Below, in pieces: positions 16,880 to 26,354 of a DNA stretch of 64,000 nt; positions within the stretch are counted from its first letter, which is position 1; each line of letters begins with the position of its first letter. Both the position numbers and the translations under genes were made by a program. A model generated the notes under the pieces. It saw nothing but the letters and a program-made list of their open reading frames with translations. It made no database searches and had not been told where the DNA came from. The stretch spans positions 372,001-436,000 of the forward strand of contig CAVVMR010000001.1 of the NCBI GenBank assembly GCA_963749515.1, read 5' to 3'. Source of the DNA: Gaiellasilicea sp963749515. GTDB taxonomy: Bacteria; Actinomycetota; Thermoleophilia; Gaiellales; Gaiellaceae.

Positions 16880-18939
16880 GCGTCCGGGTGGCAGTCGACA
16901 TCGGCGGCACGTTCACCGACGCGACGCTGATCGACGAGGAGTCGGGAGCGGTCTCGATCGCGAAGGTGCTGACGACGCCGGCCGATCCGTCGGAGGGCTT
17001 CATGGAGGCCGTCGACCGCGCGCTCGCGAACGGCAACGTGACCGCGGGGCAGGTCGGCTTCGTCGTCCACGCCACGACCGTGGCGACGAACGCGATCATC
17101 GAGGGCAAGATCGCTCGCGGCGGCTTCGTCACGACCGAGGGCTTCCGCGACCTGCTCGAGATCGCCCGCCAGGTCCGCCCGTCCCTCTACGACACGCAGT
17201 TCGAGAAGGCAAAGCCGCTCGTTCCTCGCGACCGCGCAGTGACCGTCGCCGAGCGTCTCGGCCCGGCCGGCGAGGTGCTGCGGCCGCTCGAAGACGACTC
17301 CGTGCGCGCCGCCGCCGCGATCCTGCGGCGCGAGGAAGTCGAGTCGGTCGCAGTCTGTCTGCTCCACGCCTACGTCAACCCGGAGCACGAGCAGCGGGTC
17401 GGAGAGATCCTCGCCGAGGAGCTTCCCGGCGTCCCGATCTCGCTCTCGGCCGAGGTGGCGCCCGAGTTCCGCGAGTACCTGCGCGCGTCGACGACCGTGA
17501 TCAACGCCGTCATCCGGCCGGTCGTCGAGCGGTATCTGGAGCGAATCGAGAGCCGGCTCGCCGATGCGGGCGTGCAGGCGAAGCTGCTCGTGATGCAGTC
17601 GAGCGGCGGCGTCTTCAGCTCCGAGGCGGCGCGCTCACGACCGGTGTTCATGGTCGAGTCCGGCCCCGCCGCCGGCGTGATCGCCTCCGCCTACCTCGGG
17701 GAGACGCTCGGCCGCAACGACATCCTCTCCTTCGACATGGGCGGCACGACCGCCAAGGTCGGCCTGATCCAGGACGGGCAGCCGTCGGTGACCAAGGACT
17801 ACAACGTCGGCGGCCACGCGGGCGCGGGGATCGGGGGCATGTCGCTCTCCGGCTACCCCGTGCGGACGCCGGTCGTCGACCTTGTCGAGATCGGCGCGGG
17901 CGGCGGCTCGATCGCCTGGGTCGACTCCGGTGGACTCCTGCGCGTCGGCCCCCAGAGCGCCGGCGCCGATCCGGGTCCGGTCTGCTACCGGCGAGGCGGC
18001 ACCGAGCCGACCGTCACGGACGCGAACGTCGTCCTCGGCCGCCTGAACCCGAGCTACTTCCTCGGCGGGGAGATCGGCCTCGACGTCGAGGGCGCCCGGC
18101 GGGCGATCGAGGAGCGCTGCGCGAAGCCGCTCGGGCTCGACGTCACCGAGGCCGCGAACGGGATCGTCGAGATCGCGAACGCGGCGATGGTCAACGCGCT
18201 CCACCTGATCTCCGTCCAGCGCGGCTACGACCCGCGCGACTTCACGCTCTTCGGCTTCGGCGGCGCAGGGCCGGTGCACGCGAACGCGCTCGCCCGCGAC
18301 GCCGAGATGCCGACGTTGCTCATCCCACGGAGCCCGGGCATCTTCTCGGCCACCGGCCTCCTGACGACCGACCTGAAGCGCGACGCCGCCGTGACCGTGA
18401 TGCAGCGGCTCGACGACCTCGACGCCGCCGAGGTCGAGAAGACCTTTGCCGAGCTCGAGGAGGTTGGGCGATCGGAGCTGGCCGCGGAAGGCCTCGCGGA
18501 CGACGCCATGACCTTCGTCCGCAAGATCGACCTGCGCTACGTCGGCCAGAGCTTCGAGCTCACGATCCCCGCCGGCGACGACCTCCTGAAGCGCTTCCAC
18601 GCCGAGCACGACCGCACCTACGGGTTCAGCGCGCCGGAGGAGCCGGTCGAGGTCGTGAGCCTGCGGCTGACGAGCGTCGGCACGATCGCGAAGCCGCCGC
18701 CGCGGCCGCTCGAGGCAGGCGGGAGGGCCGAGCCGAAGGAGCACCGGCCGGTGTACTTCGCCGAGTCGGAGGGCTACGTCGAGTGCCCGATCTACGACCG
18801 CTACGCCCTGCCCGCCGGTGCGACCGTCACCGGTCCGGCGATCGTCGAGGAGTTCGACTCCACCACTGTTGTCCATCCAGGCTACGCCGCGCTCGTCGAC
18901 GAGTCCGGCAACCTGCTGATCGAGAGAGGAAACGCGTGA
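16876..18939 (+). CDS. hyuA: Hydantoinase/oxoprolinase subunit A (HyuA, copy 2)
   Basis: The 687-residue ATPase subunit has VAVDIGGTFTDATLIDEE at the N-terminus, TVATNAIIEGK, FDMGGTTAKVGLIQDG, EIGAGGGSIAWVD and FGGAGPVHANALA. A C-terminal HyuA domain ends in EEFDSTTVVHPG. With the adjacent HyuB copies it forms an ATP-dependent cyclic-amide hydrolase. ATG 16876 overlaps the end of HyuB copy 3, and its own stop overlaps the GTG of the next hydrolase, so the genes are tightly coupled. No key motif is missing. Confidence 0.9.
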   Translation: MSVRVAVDIGGTFTDATLIDEESGAVSIAKVLTTPADPSEGFMEAVDRALANGNVTAGQVGFVVHATTVATNAIIEGKIARGGFVTTEGFRDLLEIARQVRPSLYDTQFEKAKPLVPRDRAVTVAERLGPAGEVLRPLEDDSVRAAAAILRREEVESVAVCLLHAYVNPEHEQRVGEILAEELPGVPISLSAEVAPEFREYLRASTTVINAVIRPVVERYLERIESRLADAGVQAKLLVMQSSGGVFSSEAARSRPVFMVESGPAAGVIASAYLGETLGRNDILSFDMGGTTAKVGLIQDGQPSVTKDYNVGGHAGAGIGGMSLSGYPVRTPVVDLVEIGAGGGSIAWVDSGGLLRVGPQSAGADPGPVCYRRGGTEPTVTDANVVLGRLNPSYFLGGEIGLDVEGARRAIEERCAKPLGLDVTEAANGIVEIANAAMVNALHLISVQRGYDPRDFTLFGFGGAGPVHANALARDAEMPTLLIPRSPGIFSATGLLTTDLKRDAAVTVMQRLDDLDAAEVEKTFAELEEVGRSELAAEGLADDAMTFVRKIDLRYVGQSFELTIPAGDDLLKRFHAEHDRTYGFSAPEEPVEVVSLRLTSVGTIAKPPPRPLEAGGRAEPKEHRPVYFAESEGYVECPIYDRYALPAGATVTGPAIVEEFDSTTVVHPGYAALVDESGNLLIERGNA

Positions 18940-20814
18940 CCGAATTCGGAGTGGCGCTGGCGAAGGATGTGATGGTGCCGATGCGGGACGGGATCCGCCT
19001 CGCGACTGACGTGTACCGGCCCGCGCGCGACGGCGAGCTCGTCGAAGGGCGCTATCCGACGGTCCTCTGCCGGACGCCGTACGACAAGACCGACAAGCGC
19101 TACATCGAGATCGCCGACTTCTTCGTCCCGCACGGGTACACCGTCTGCCTCCAGGACTGCCGGGACCGCTACCGCTCCGAGGGAACGCGCGAGTACTTCC
19201 ACGCCGCGACGCCGCACGAGGGCGAGGACGGCTACGACACGGTCGAGTGGATCGCCGAGCAGCGCTGGTCGACCGGCCGCGTCGGCACGGTCGGCTCCTC
19301 GTTCGCCGCCATCACCCAGGTGCGGATGGCGCTCGAGCGGCCGCCGCACCTGACCGCGATCTGGCCCGACGTCGTGCCGACGAACAGCTTCCTGAACCAG
19401 TCGCGCGAGGGTGGCGCGATGCAGCTGCACATGTTCTGGGCGCTCTTCATCCACGCCCAGGACGCGCAGGACATCGCCGACGACCCCGAGAAGCAGGCGG
19501 ACGTCTGGGGCGACCTGACCCGGTTGCGGGAGCTCTTCTGGGAGACGCCGTTCCGCGAGGGCCAGACCGCGTTGCGGCACGTGCCGACGCTGGAGAAGTG
19601 CCTGCTCGACTACTACACGCGCGGCACCTACGACGAGCTCTGGTCGCGCAAGGAGTACGACTACACCGCCTACTGGGACGAGCATGCCGACATCCCGGGG
19701 ACGTTCTCGACCGGCTGGTACGACGCCTTCCCGCACGCAGACAGCGAGTACTTCGCGTCGATGGCGGCGAAGAACTCGACGCCGCAGCGCCTCGTCGTGG
19801 GCCCCTGGAGCCACGTTGGCATGCGCGGCGACGCCACCTACACGCACGACGTCGACTTCGGCGCGGACTCGGTCTGGGGCGTGTCAGCGCTACTTCGCCG
19901 AGCAGCTCGCGTTCTTCGACCGCTGGCTGAAGGATGGCGACGCGCCCGCGGAGGAGGCTCCGATCCGGATCTTCGTGATGGGCGGCGGCTCCGGCCGGAA
20001 GACCGCGCTCGGCAAGCTCGATCACGGTGGCCGCTGGCGCGACGAGCACGAGTGGCCGCTCGCGCGGGCCGAGCAGACGGTCTACAACCTGCGCGCGGAC
20101 GGCTCGCTGTCAGCCGACGCGCCCGCGGGCGAGGAGGAGCCGCGCCGCTACACGTACGACCCCGCGCATCCCGTCCCGACGGTCGGCGGTCTCTACTGCT
20201 CGATCGGCGAGCTGCCGGCGGAGGGCGCCGGCATGGAGCCGGCGTGGGCACGCTTCCTGAGCCCGGTGCTGCGGCTGCGGAACATCCTGACGCCCGGGCC
20301 GCTCGACCAGAAGGAGTCGCCGGAGATCTTCGCGTCCCGCGAGCCGTACCCGCGTCTGTCGGAGCGGGCCGACGTGCTCGTCTACGAGACGGAGCCTCTG
20401 GAGGAGCCGGTCGAGGTGACCGGTCGCGCGCGGGTGACCCTGCGCGTCTCCTCGAGCGCGGTCGACACCGACTTCACGGCCAAGCTCGTCGACGTCCACC
20501 CGCCGAACGAGGACTACCCCGACGGCTACGACATGCTGATCAACGACTCGCTCCTCCGCTGCCGCTTCCGCGAGGGCTTCGAGCAGGAGGTCTTCATGGA
20601 GCCGGGCGAGACGGTGGAGCTGACGATCGAGCTGCCGCCGACGAGCAACCTCTTCGACCGCGGCCACCGGATCCGGCTCGACGTATCGTCGTCGAACTTC
20701 CCGCGGCTCGACCTGAACCCGAATACCGGCGAGCCGATCGGCCGGCACACACACCAGGTCGTCGCCGAGCAGGCGGTGCACGGTGGCACGCTGACGCTGC
20801 CCGTGATCCCATGA
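18936..20814 (+). pseudogene. CocE/NonD-family hydrolase (X-Pro dipeptidyl-peptidase type), frameshifted
   Basis: The protein would be about 625 residues. It starts at GTG 18936 with KDVMVPMRDGIRLATDVYRP and has the nucleophile region VGTVGSSFAA, Asp in GWYDAFPHAD and His in GPWSHVG, followed by the beta-jellyroll C-terminal domain ending GGTLTLPVIP. Family members are serine hydrolases for acyl esters or amides, such as cocaine esterase, glutaryl-7-ACA acylase and Xaa-Pro peptidase. Near 19881-19885 the frame shifts by +1: after DSVWGV one extra base, most simply the T at 19884, must be removed to continue into QRYFAEQLAFFDRWLK. Both flanks are otherwise intact and coding-like, so this is either a very recent mutation or a sequence error. 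No slippery heptamer is present. Confidence 0.85.
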
Positions 20815-21962
20815 TCGACTGGGTGTCGGTCCCGGCGGGAGCGTTCCCGATGGGTGTCGACCCCGCTGCCGTCTATCCGCCGGACGAGAACGAGACGCCG
20901 CGGCGGGTGGTCCGCGTGGAGGGCTTCCGGATCGGCCGCACGCCTGTGACGGGAGACGACGGCGTGCCGCTGACGTACGTCTCGCGCGCCGACGCGGAGG
21001 CGTTCTGCGCCGCGAACGGTATGCGGCTGCCGACCGAGGTCGAGTGGGAGGCGGCGGCCCGCGGCGGCGACGATCGGTTGTGGCCCTGGGGCGACGAGCT
21101 GCCCGACACGACGCGCGCGACGTTCGGGCAGGGAATCGGCGGCCCGTCGCCGGCCGGGCTGCATCCGGCCGGAGCGGCGCCCTGTGGCGCGCTGGACATG
21201 GCGGGCAACGTCTTCGAGTGGACAGCGGACGGCGCGGTGCGGGGCGGCTCGTACCTGAGCGAGCCGGACGACCTGCGTTGCTCGGCGCGGCTCCCCATGC
21301 ACCCGGCGGCGCGGGATCCGTACATCGGCTTTCGCGTCGTGGCCGTAGAGCCGCAGCAAGGCTTCGACTGGGTCGACGTCCCCGCCGGCGACTACGTGAT
21401 CGGCCGCGACGCGGGGGAGACGCGACAGCGGCTCGCCGACGTGGATGCCTTCGAGCTCGCCCGGACACCCGTCACGAACGAGCAATACGAGCGCTTCGTG
21501 ACCGAGACGGGAGCAGCTGCGCCTCCACATTGGCCGGCGCCGAGGGACCATCCCGTCACGTTCGTCGACTCGGATGAGGCGTCTGCCTTCTGCGCCTGGG
21601 TCGGAGGCAGGCTGCCGACCGAAGCCGAGTGGGAGAAGGCGGCGCGCGGCACCGATGCACGCACGTACCCGTGGGGAGACGAGGAGGACGAGAGCCGCGC
21701 TGCAGTCGGGCCCGACATGAAGCACGGATCGACGTCGCCCGTCGGCTCGCACCCCGACGGCGCAAGCCCCTACGGCCTCCTGGACATGTCGGGGAACGTC
21801 TGGGAGTGGACGTCGACCGAGTACCCACCTGGGGAGCGCATCCTGCGCGGCAGCTCGTTCGCGAGCCCGGGACTTCACTACGCCCAATGCACGATGCGCA
21901 GCCACAGCCGGCCGAGCCGGCGCCAGGCGCACATCGGCTTCCGCGTCGCGCGCGACTCCTAG
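20811..21962 (+). CDS. Tandem SUMF1/formylglycine-generating-enzyme-like domain protein
   Basis: The 383-residue protein is two FGE-sulfatase (SUMF1-like) domains in a row, about residues 1-180 and 183-383. Each shows RLPTEVEWE or RLPTEAEWEKAARG, a WPWGDE or YPWGDE motif, DMAGNVFEWT or DMSGNVWEWT, an RGGSY/RGSSF turn and a final IGFRV. The first domain is shortened after RTPVT. Neither domain has the two copper-binding cysteines of true formylglycine-generating enzymes, so sulfatase activation is unlikely; a binding or scaffold role, or an EgtB-like oxidase role, is possible. ATG 20811 overlaps the hydrolase stop. It is last in the long operon and its end overlaps the convergent TetR gene by four bases. 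Confidence 0.83.
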   Translation: MIDWVSVPAGAFPMGVDPAAVYPPDENETPRRVVRVEGFRIGRTPVTGDDGVPLTYVSRADAEAFCAANGMRLPTEVEWEAAARGGDDRLWPWGDELPDTTRATFGQGIGGPSPAGLHPAGAAPCGALDMAGNVFEWTADGAVRGGSYLSEPDDLRCSARLPMHPAARDPYIGFRVVAVEPQQGFDWVDVPAGDYVIGRDAGETRQRLADVDAFELARTPVTNEQYERFVTETGAAAPPHWPAPRDHPVTFVDSDEASAFCAWVGGRLPTEAEWEKAARGTDARTYPWGDEEDESRAAVGPDMKHGSTSPVGSHPDGASPYGLLDMSGNVWEWTSTEYPPGERILRGSSFASPGLHYAQCTMRSHSRPSRRQAHIGFRVARDS

Positions 21963-22633
21963 TCCGACTCGCGGAGCCGCTCGAGCCCGTCGAGGATCAG
22001 CTCCAGCCCGAACTCGAACTCGGTCGCGCCGTCGGGGCTCTCCGGGGCGAGGTGCTGCTCGGCGTGCTCGATGATGTAGGGGTACGTGTCCGTGGGGATC
22101 TGCTGCAGGAACTCCTGGGCCATGTCGAGCAGCTCCGCTTTGGTCTCGAACGGCATGTTCACCTGCCAGAGCGTGAACCCCGTGATGTGGCTGTCGAGGG
22201 CGTGATACGCGTGGTGGGTCATGTCGGCCGAGAAGCCGGCTTCCCGCAGCGTTCGCAGGAGTGCCTCCATCCACAGCATCCTGGGCGTGCTCGCCTTGGG
22301 CCTGCTCATCAGCAGGCTACAGGCCCAGCGGTGGCGGAGGAACACGTCGTGGGACGAGATAGCGGTGCGGCGGATCTCCGACTTCCAGTCGGCGTCGCCT
22401 GAGGGCACCTCGATCTCGGCGAGCACCAGGTCGATGATCCCGTCCACGATGTCGTCCTTGTTCTCGACGTGGTTGTAGAGCGACATCGCCTCGACGCCGA
22501 GCTCCTGGCCGAGCTTGCGCATGGTGAGTGATTCGATCCCGCCTGCGTCGGCGAGAGCGAGCGCGGCGTGCAGCACCCGCTCCCTGGTCAGCGGGATCCG
22601 GGGCCGTGGGGTGGGGTTGGGTCGGGCGACCAT
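21959..22633 (-). CDS. TetR/AcrR-family transcriptional regulator
   Basis: A 224-residue repressor with an N-terminal helix-turn-helix (VLHAALALADAGG, LTMRKLGQELGVEAMSLYNH, NKDDIVDGIIDLVL). The C-terminal ligand domain resembles the TetR_C group and includes TGFTLWQVNMPF. It is divergently transcribed from a reductase gene, and the 69 bases between hold repeated CTTAC elements and a GCTTA/TAAGC inverted repeat, its likely operators. It probably represses the reductase-peptidase-ligase operon and itself. The ligand is unknown. Confidence 0.9.
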   Translation of the reverse strand: MVARPNPTPRPRIPLTRERVLHAALALADAGGIESLTMRKLGQELGVEAMSLYNHVENKDDIVDGIIDLVLAEIEVPSGDADWKSEIRRTAISSHDVFLRHRWACSLLMSRPKASTPRMLWMEALLRTLREAGFSADMTHHAYHALDSHITGFTLWQVNMPFETKAELLDMAQEFLQQIPTDTYPYIIEHAEQHLAPESPDGATEFEFGLELILDGLERLRESD

Positions 22634-22636
22634 GAC

Positions 22637-22690
22637 TTGACAAACTTACGCCGTACGCCTAGCTTACACCATAAGCTTACAGCGTATGCG
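22637..22690. promoter_or_regulatory. TetR/reductase divergent promoter with three CTTAC repeats
   Basis: A -35-like TTGACA lies at 22637-22642 and, 17 bases on, a weaker -10-like TAGCTT at 22660-22665, facing the reductase gene. Three repeats of the form CTTAC-N2-C-RTA begin at 22645, 22663 and 22676. The middle one is part of an inverted repeat with exact 5-bp arms, GCTTACACCATAAGC (22662-22676), over the predicted -10. This is a typical layout for TetR repression of its neighbour. Confidence 0.6.
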
Positions 22691-22702
22691 AGAGGAGAGG
22701 CA

Positions 22703-23728
22703 GTGGCTGTCATGGAATTGCATCAGGCGGAGACGACGACCCGGCCGGGGAAGACGATGAAGGCGATCGTCTGCGAGCGGTATGGCATGCCGGACGTGCT
22801 CGAGCTGCGCGAGATCGAGCTGCCGGAGATCACGGACGAGCAGGTGCTGCTTCGGGTGCACGCGTCGTCGGCGAACCCGGTCGAGTGGTACGGGGTCACT
22901 GCGCCGCTGTTCGTCCGCGCGTTCGGCGGCGGGCTGCGCAAGCCCAAGAACACCAAGATCGGCGCCGACGTCGCGGGTGTCGTCGAAGCCGTCGGCAAGG
23001 ACGTGACGGAGTTCCAGCCGGGCGACGAGGTGTTCGGGACGTCGGGGGCCTCCTGGGCCGAGTACGCCCCCGCCCGCGAGGTGCGCCTCGTGCGGAAGCC
23101 GGCCAACGTGTCCTTCGAGGAAGCGGCCGCAGTCCCGGTCGCGGCGCTCACTGCCCTGCAGGCGCTGCGTGACAAGGGCAACGTCCAGCCCGGGCAGAAG
23201 GTGCTGATCAACGGTGCCTCCGGTGGTGTCGGCACCTTCGCCGTGCAGATCGCGAAGGTGCTCGGCGCGGACGTGACCGCCGTGTGCAGCACGAGGAACG
23301 TCGACCAGACGCGCGCGCTCGGAGCCGATCGCGTCGTCGACTACAGCCAGGAGGACTTCACCCGCCTCAGCGAGCGCCACGACGTGATGATCGACATCGC
23401 CGGCAGCAAGCCGTTCAGGAAGTTCAGGCGCGTGCTCACACGCGACGCGGCGGTCGTCATTGTCGGGGCCAAGTTCCCGTCGAACGGGGGCATCGGGCCG
23501 CTGGCTCACGTGCTGGGAACGAAGCTGAGCGCCTTGGGCAGGAGTCAGAAAGCCAAGTTCTTCATCTCGAAGATCAACAAGGACGACCTCGAGTTCCTGC
23601 GCGAGCTGCTCGAGACCGGAAAGATCAAATCGGTCGTCGACAAGAGCTTCGAGTTGAGCAGGGCGGCGGATGCTCTCCGCTACCTGGGCGAGGGTCACGC
23701 GCGCGGGAAGGTCATTATCACCATGTGA
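22703..23728 (+). CDS. NAD(P)-dependent medium-chain reductase, zinc-less quinone oxidoreductase type
   Basis: About 341 residues. The N-terminal GroES-like domain contains MKAIVCERYGMPDVLELREI and PKNTKIGADVAGVVEAVG, and the Rossmann domain contains INGASGGVGTFAVQIAKVLG, as in NADPH quinone or enone reductases. The structural-zinc cysteines of true alcohol dehydrogenases are absent. I place the start at GTG 22703 because AGGAGAGG lies just upstream; ATG 22712 or the family-typical ATG 22757 are alternatives. Divergence from TetR fits a stress or xenobiotic-inducible reductase. The M20 peptidase begins inside its last codon. Confidence 0.87.
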   Translation: MAVMELHQAETTTRPGKTMKAIVCERYGMPDVLELREIELPEITDEQVLLRVHASSANPVEWYGVTAPLFVRAFGGGLRKPKNTKIGADVAGVVEAVGKDVTEFQPGDEVFGTSGASWAEYAPAREVRLVRKPANVSFEEAAAVPVAALTALQALRDKGNVQPGQKVLINGASGGVGTFAVQIAKVLGADVTAVCSTRNVDQTRALGADRVVDYSQEDFTRLSERHDVMIDIAGSKPFRKFRRVLTRDAAVVIVGAKFPSNGGIGPLAHVLGTKLSALGRSQKAKFFISKINKDDLEFLRELLETGKIKSVVDKSFELSRAADALRYLGEGHARGKVIITM

Positions 23729-24861
23729 GCGTCGACTCGGACCGCCTGCGCGACCTGACCCTGGAACTCGTCGAGGTCGAGAGCCCGACCGGCGACACCG
23801 CCGAGGTGGCGCGGCTCTACGCGCGGCGGCTGGAGGAGATCGGGCTGGAGGTCGAGCTGCTCGACGACCGTTTTCCGGCGACGCCGATCGTGGTCGGTCG
23901 GCTGCGGGGCGGCGAGCCGGGGCCGACGGTCGTCCTGAACGGCCATCTCGACACGGTGCCGATTCCGCACGAGCCGGCGCGGGTCGACGGCTCGACGATC
24001 TACGGGCGCGGGACGGCGGACATGAAGGGCGCGCTCGCGTGTGCCGCCGAAGCGGCGCGGGTGGTTGCGGAGAAGGGGTCATTCCCGGGCGAGCTCGTGA
24101 TCGTTGCGATCGGGATGCACGAGGCGCCTGGGGGCCGAGGCGAGGATTTGACCTACCTGCTCGGTGAGCGCGGCTTCACGGCGGACATGGGAGTCGTCTG
24201 CGAGCTCGGCGGCGCGACGCTCCCGGTCGCGCATCCGGGCTGTGCAACCTTCGCGATCACGATCCGGCGCGAGGGGATGGTCACGCACGAGCTGCAGACT
24301 CCCGCCGGCACACCCAACCCGAACCTCGTCGCCGCCAGGGTGATCGAGGCGATCAGCGCGCGCACCGAGGAGCTGGCCGCGGCCGAGCACGAGTGGGTCG
24401 GGCCGGAGACGTACTTCCTCGGCGAGGTGCACGGCGGCGACTTCTACAACCGCTATCCGGTCGGGTGCCGTCTCGTCGGCACGCGCCGCTGGTCGCCGGG
24501 GAACACGCTGCCTGCGGTAGAGGACGAGTTCCGGGCGCTGCTGGAGCCAATCGCAGCGGAGTCCGGCTGCGCGATCGACCTCGATCTGCAGCTCGTGCGC
24601 GGCGCCTACGAGATCGATCCCGAGCACCGGCTCGCGGTCGCGCTCCGTGAGGCGTACCGCGACGTGACGGGGAATGAGCTACCGCTGACCGGCGTGAAGC
24701 TCGTCGCCGACGGCGCGATGTTCAACGCGGCGGGGATCCCGACCGTCTACCACGGCCCGATGGGGACGGGCGCACACGGTGACGTCGAGTCGATCGAGGT
24801 CGCGGAGCTCGTACGAGCGACGCAGGTCTACCTCGCGCTGCTGGAGCGTCTCTGGGCCTGA
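23725..24861 (+). CDS. M20-family metallopeptidase / deacylase (ArgE/DapE-like)
   Basis: The 378-residue protein begins at GTG 23725, which overlaps the reductase stop. It has the M20 zinc motifs NGHLDTVP and YGRGTADMKGA and a late GAHGDVESIE histidine region. The usual DEExG catalytic stretch is changed to MHEAPGG, so the general-base glutamate seems retained in altered surroundings. M20 enzymes hydrolyse N-acyl amino acids, dipeptides or N-carbamoyl compounds with two zinc ions. Coupling to an acyl-CoA ligase suggests that a released acid is activated next. Confidence 0.86.
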   Translation: MSVDSDRLRDLTLELVEVESPTGDTAEVARLYARRLEEIGLEVELLDDRFPATPIVVGRLRGGEPGPTVVLNGHLDTVPIPHEPARVDGSTIYGRGTADMKGALACAAEAARVVAEKGSFPGELVIVAIGMHEAPGGRGEDLTYLLGERGFTADMGVVCELGGATLPVAHPGCATFAITIRREGMVTHELQTPAGTPNPNLVAARVIEAISARTEELAAAEHEWVGPETYFLGEVHGGDFYNRYPVGCRLVGTRRWSPGNTLPAVEDEFRALLEPIAAESGCAIDLDLQLVRGAYEIDPEHRLAVALREAYRDVTGNELPLTGVKLVADGAMFNAAGIPTVYHGPMGTGAHGDVESIEVAELVRATQVYLALLERLWA

Positions 24862-26354
24862 GCTACGAGCAGTTGTACGAGGGCTTCCGCTGGCGAGTGC
24901 CGGCGCAGGTCAACCTGGGCGTCGACGTGTGCGAGCGCCACCCGCGCGAGGCGCTCGCGATCGTGGTCACGGACGGGCGCGAGGTCACGCGGCGCGTCAC
25001 GTTCGGCGAGCTCTCCGACGACTCGAACCGGCTGGCGAACGCGCTGCGGGCTCGCGGTGTCGGCCAGGGCGATCGCGTGGGGATCGCGCTGCCGCAGCGG
25101 CCCGAGACAGCGGTCGCGCATATCGCGGTCTACAAGCTGGGCGCGATCGCTGTGCCGTTGTCGACACGCTTCGGCCCGGACGCGATGGCAGTGCGGCTCG
25201 ACGACGCCGAGCCGGCGGTCGTGCTCGCCGACCGCGAGCTCGAGGGCGTGGAGACGGTCGACGTCGAGCGCGAGCTGCCGGCGCTGCTCGCCGCGGCCTC
25301 CGATCGGTTCGAGCCGGTGGTCACGGGGGCGGATGCACCGGCGGTGATCGTCTACACGTCGGGCACGACCGGGCCGCCGAAGGGCGCGCTGCTTGCGCAC
25401 CGGGTTCTCTACGGGCATCTGCCGGGGTTCGAGCTCTCGCACGACTTCTACCCGCAGCCCGACGATTTGATCTGGTCGCCGGCGGACTGGGCGTGGATGG
25501 GCGGCCTGTTCGACGTCCTGATGCCGAGCCTCTTCCACGGCCGCCCGGTGCTCGCGTTCCAGACGACGAAGTTCGATCCGGAGCTGACGTTTGACCTGAT
25601 CCCGCGGCTTGGCGTGCGCAACGTCTTCATGCCCGCGACGGCGCTGCGGATGATGGCCGCGCACGACGGCCCGGCGCTGTCACTGCGGACTCTGGCGAGC
25701 GGCGGCGAGATGGTGGGGGAGGAGACGGCGGCGTGGTGCTCCGAGCGTCTGGGTGCGAGGCTGAACGAGTTCTACGGCCAGACGGAGGCAAACCTGCTGA
25801 TCGGGAACTGCGAGGCGTGGCCGGCGAAGCCCGGCTCGATGGGGCGTGCGTACCCCGGCCACGAGCTGCGCCTGATCGAGGGAGAGGTAGCCGTCCTAGC
25901 CGAGGGCGATCCGGTGGTGTTCCTCGGCTACTGGCGCAACGAGGCGGCGACGGCCGAGAAGGTGCGGGACGGCTGGCTGCACACCGGCGATCTCGCCGAG
26001 GTCGACCATGAGGGCTACTACCGCTTCGTCGGCCGAACGGACGACCTGATCTCGAGCGCCGGCCACCGCATCGGGCCAGGCGAAATCGAGGACTGCCTCG
26101 TCCGCCACCCGTCGGTCGCGCTGGCAGCGGTGATCGGAGTCCCGGACGAGGTACGAGGCGAGGCGATCAAGGCGTTCGTCGTCGCCGATGCGCCGTCGGA
26201 AGCACTCGCGGCGGAGCTGAAAGCTCTCGTCCGCGAGCGCCTGGCGGCGTACGAAGTGCCGCGCGAAATCGAGTTCGTCGACGAGCTGCCGCTGACCACG
26301 TCCGGCAAGATCCGCCGCAACGAGCTACGCCGACTCGGCCTTGGGCGCGCGTAG
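24858..26354 (+). CDS. AMP-forming acyl-CoA synthetase
   Basis: About 498 residues of the ANL superfamily. It has the P-loop YTSGTTGPPKGALLAH, GQTEANLLIGNCEAWPAKPG, the hinge region GWLHTGDLAEVDHEGYYR, GRTDDLISSAGHRIGPGEIE, and the catalytic lysine in TTSGKIRRNELR. It converts a carboxylic acid, ATP and CoA to acyl-CoA; similarity to acetyl- and medium-chain ligases suggests a short or medium acid. The natural N-terminus SYEQLYEGFRW needs a CTG at 24858 that overlaps the previous TGA (CTGA); a TTG at 24873 is the first standard alternative. Confidence 0.88.
   Translation: MSYEQLYEGFRWRVPAQVNLGVDVCERHPREALAIVVTDGREVTRRVTFGELSDDSNRLANALRARGVGQGDRVGIALPQRPETAVAHIAVYKLGAIAVPLSTRFGPDAMAVRLDDAEPAVVLADRELEGVETVDVERELPALLAAASDRFEPVVTGADAPAVIVYTSGTTGPPKGALLAHRVLYGHLPGFELSHDFYPQPDDLIWSPADWAWMGGLFDVLMPSLFHGRPVLAFQTTKFDPELTFDLIPRLGVRNVFMPATALRMMAAHDGPALSLRTLASGGEMVGEETAAWCSERLGARLNEFYGQTEANLLIGNCEAWPAKPGSMGRAYPGHELRLIEGEVAVLAEGDPVVFLGYWRNEAATAEKVRDGWLHTGDLAEVDHEGYYRFVGRTDDLISSAGHRIGPGEIEDCLVRHPSVALAAVIGVPDEVRGEAIKAFVVADAPSEALAAELKALVRERLAAYEVPREIEFVDELPLTTSGKIRRNELRRLGLGRA

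Noticed and set aside
16725..18935. A very long open frame (to 21962) that begins well before the CocE-type gene
   Set aside because: Up to 18935 it is an arginine-rich shadow of HyuA copy 2 in another frame; only the part from 18936 is real, and even that changes frame at about 19884.
19881..19887. Programmed ribosomal frameshifting in the CocE-type hydrolase
   Set aside because: No slippery heptamer, downstream knot or known precedent in the family; a one-base insertion or error explains the break.
20811..21962. Active formylglycine-generating enzyme
   Set aside because: Both domains lack the paired copper-binding cysteines, and no sulfatase lies nearby.
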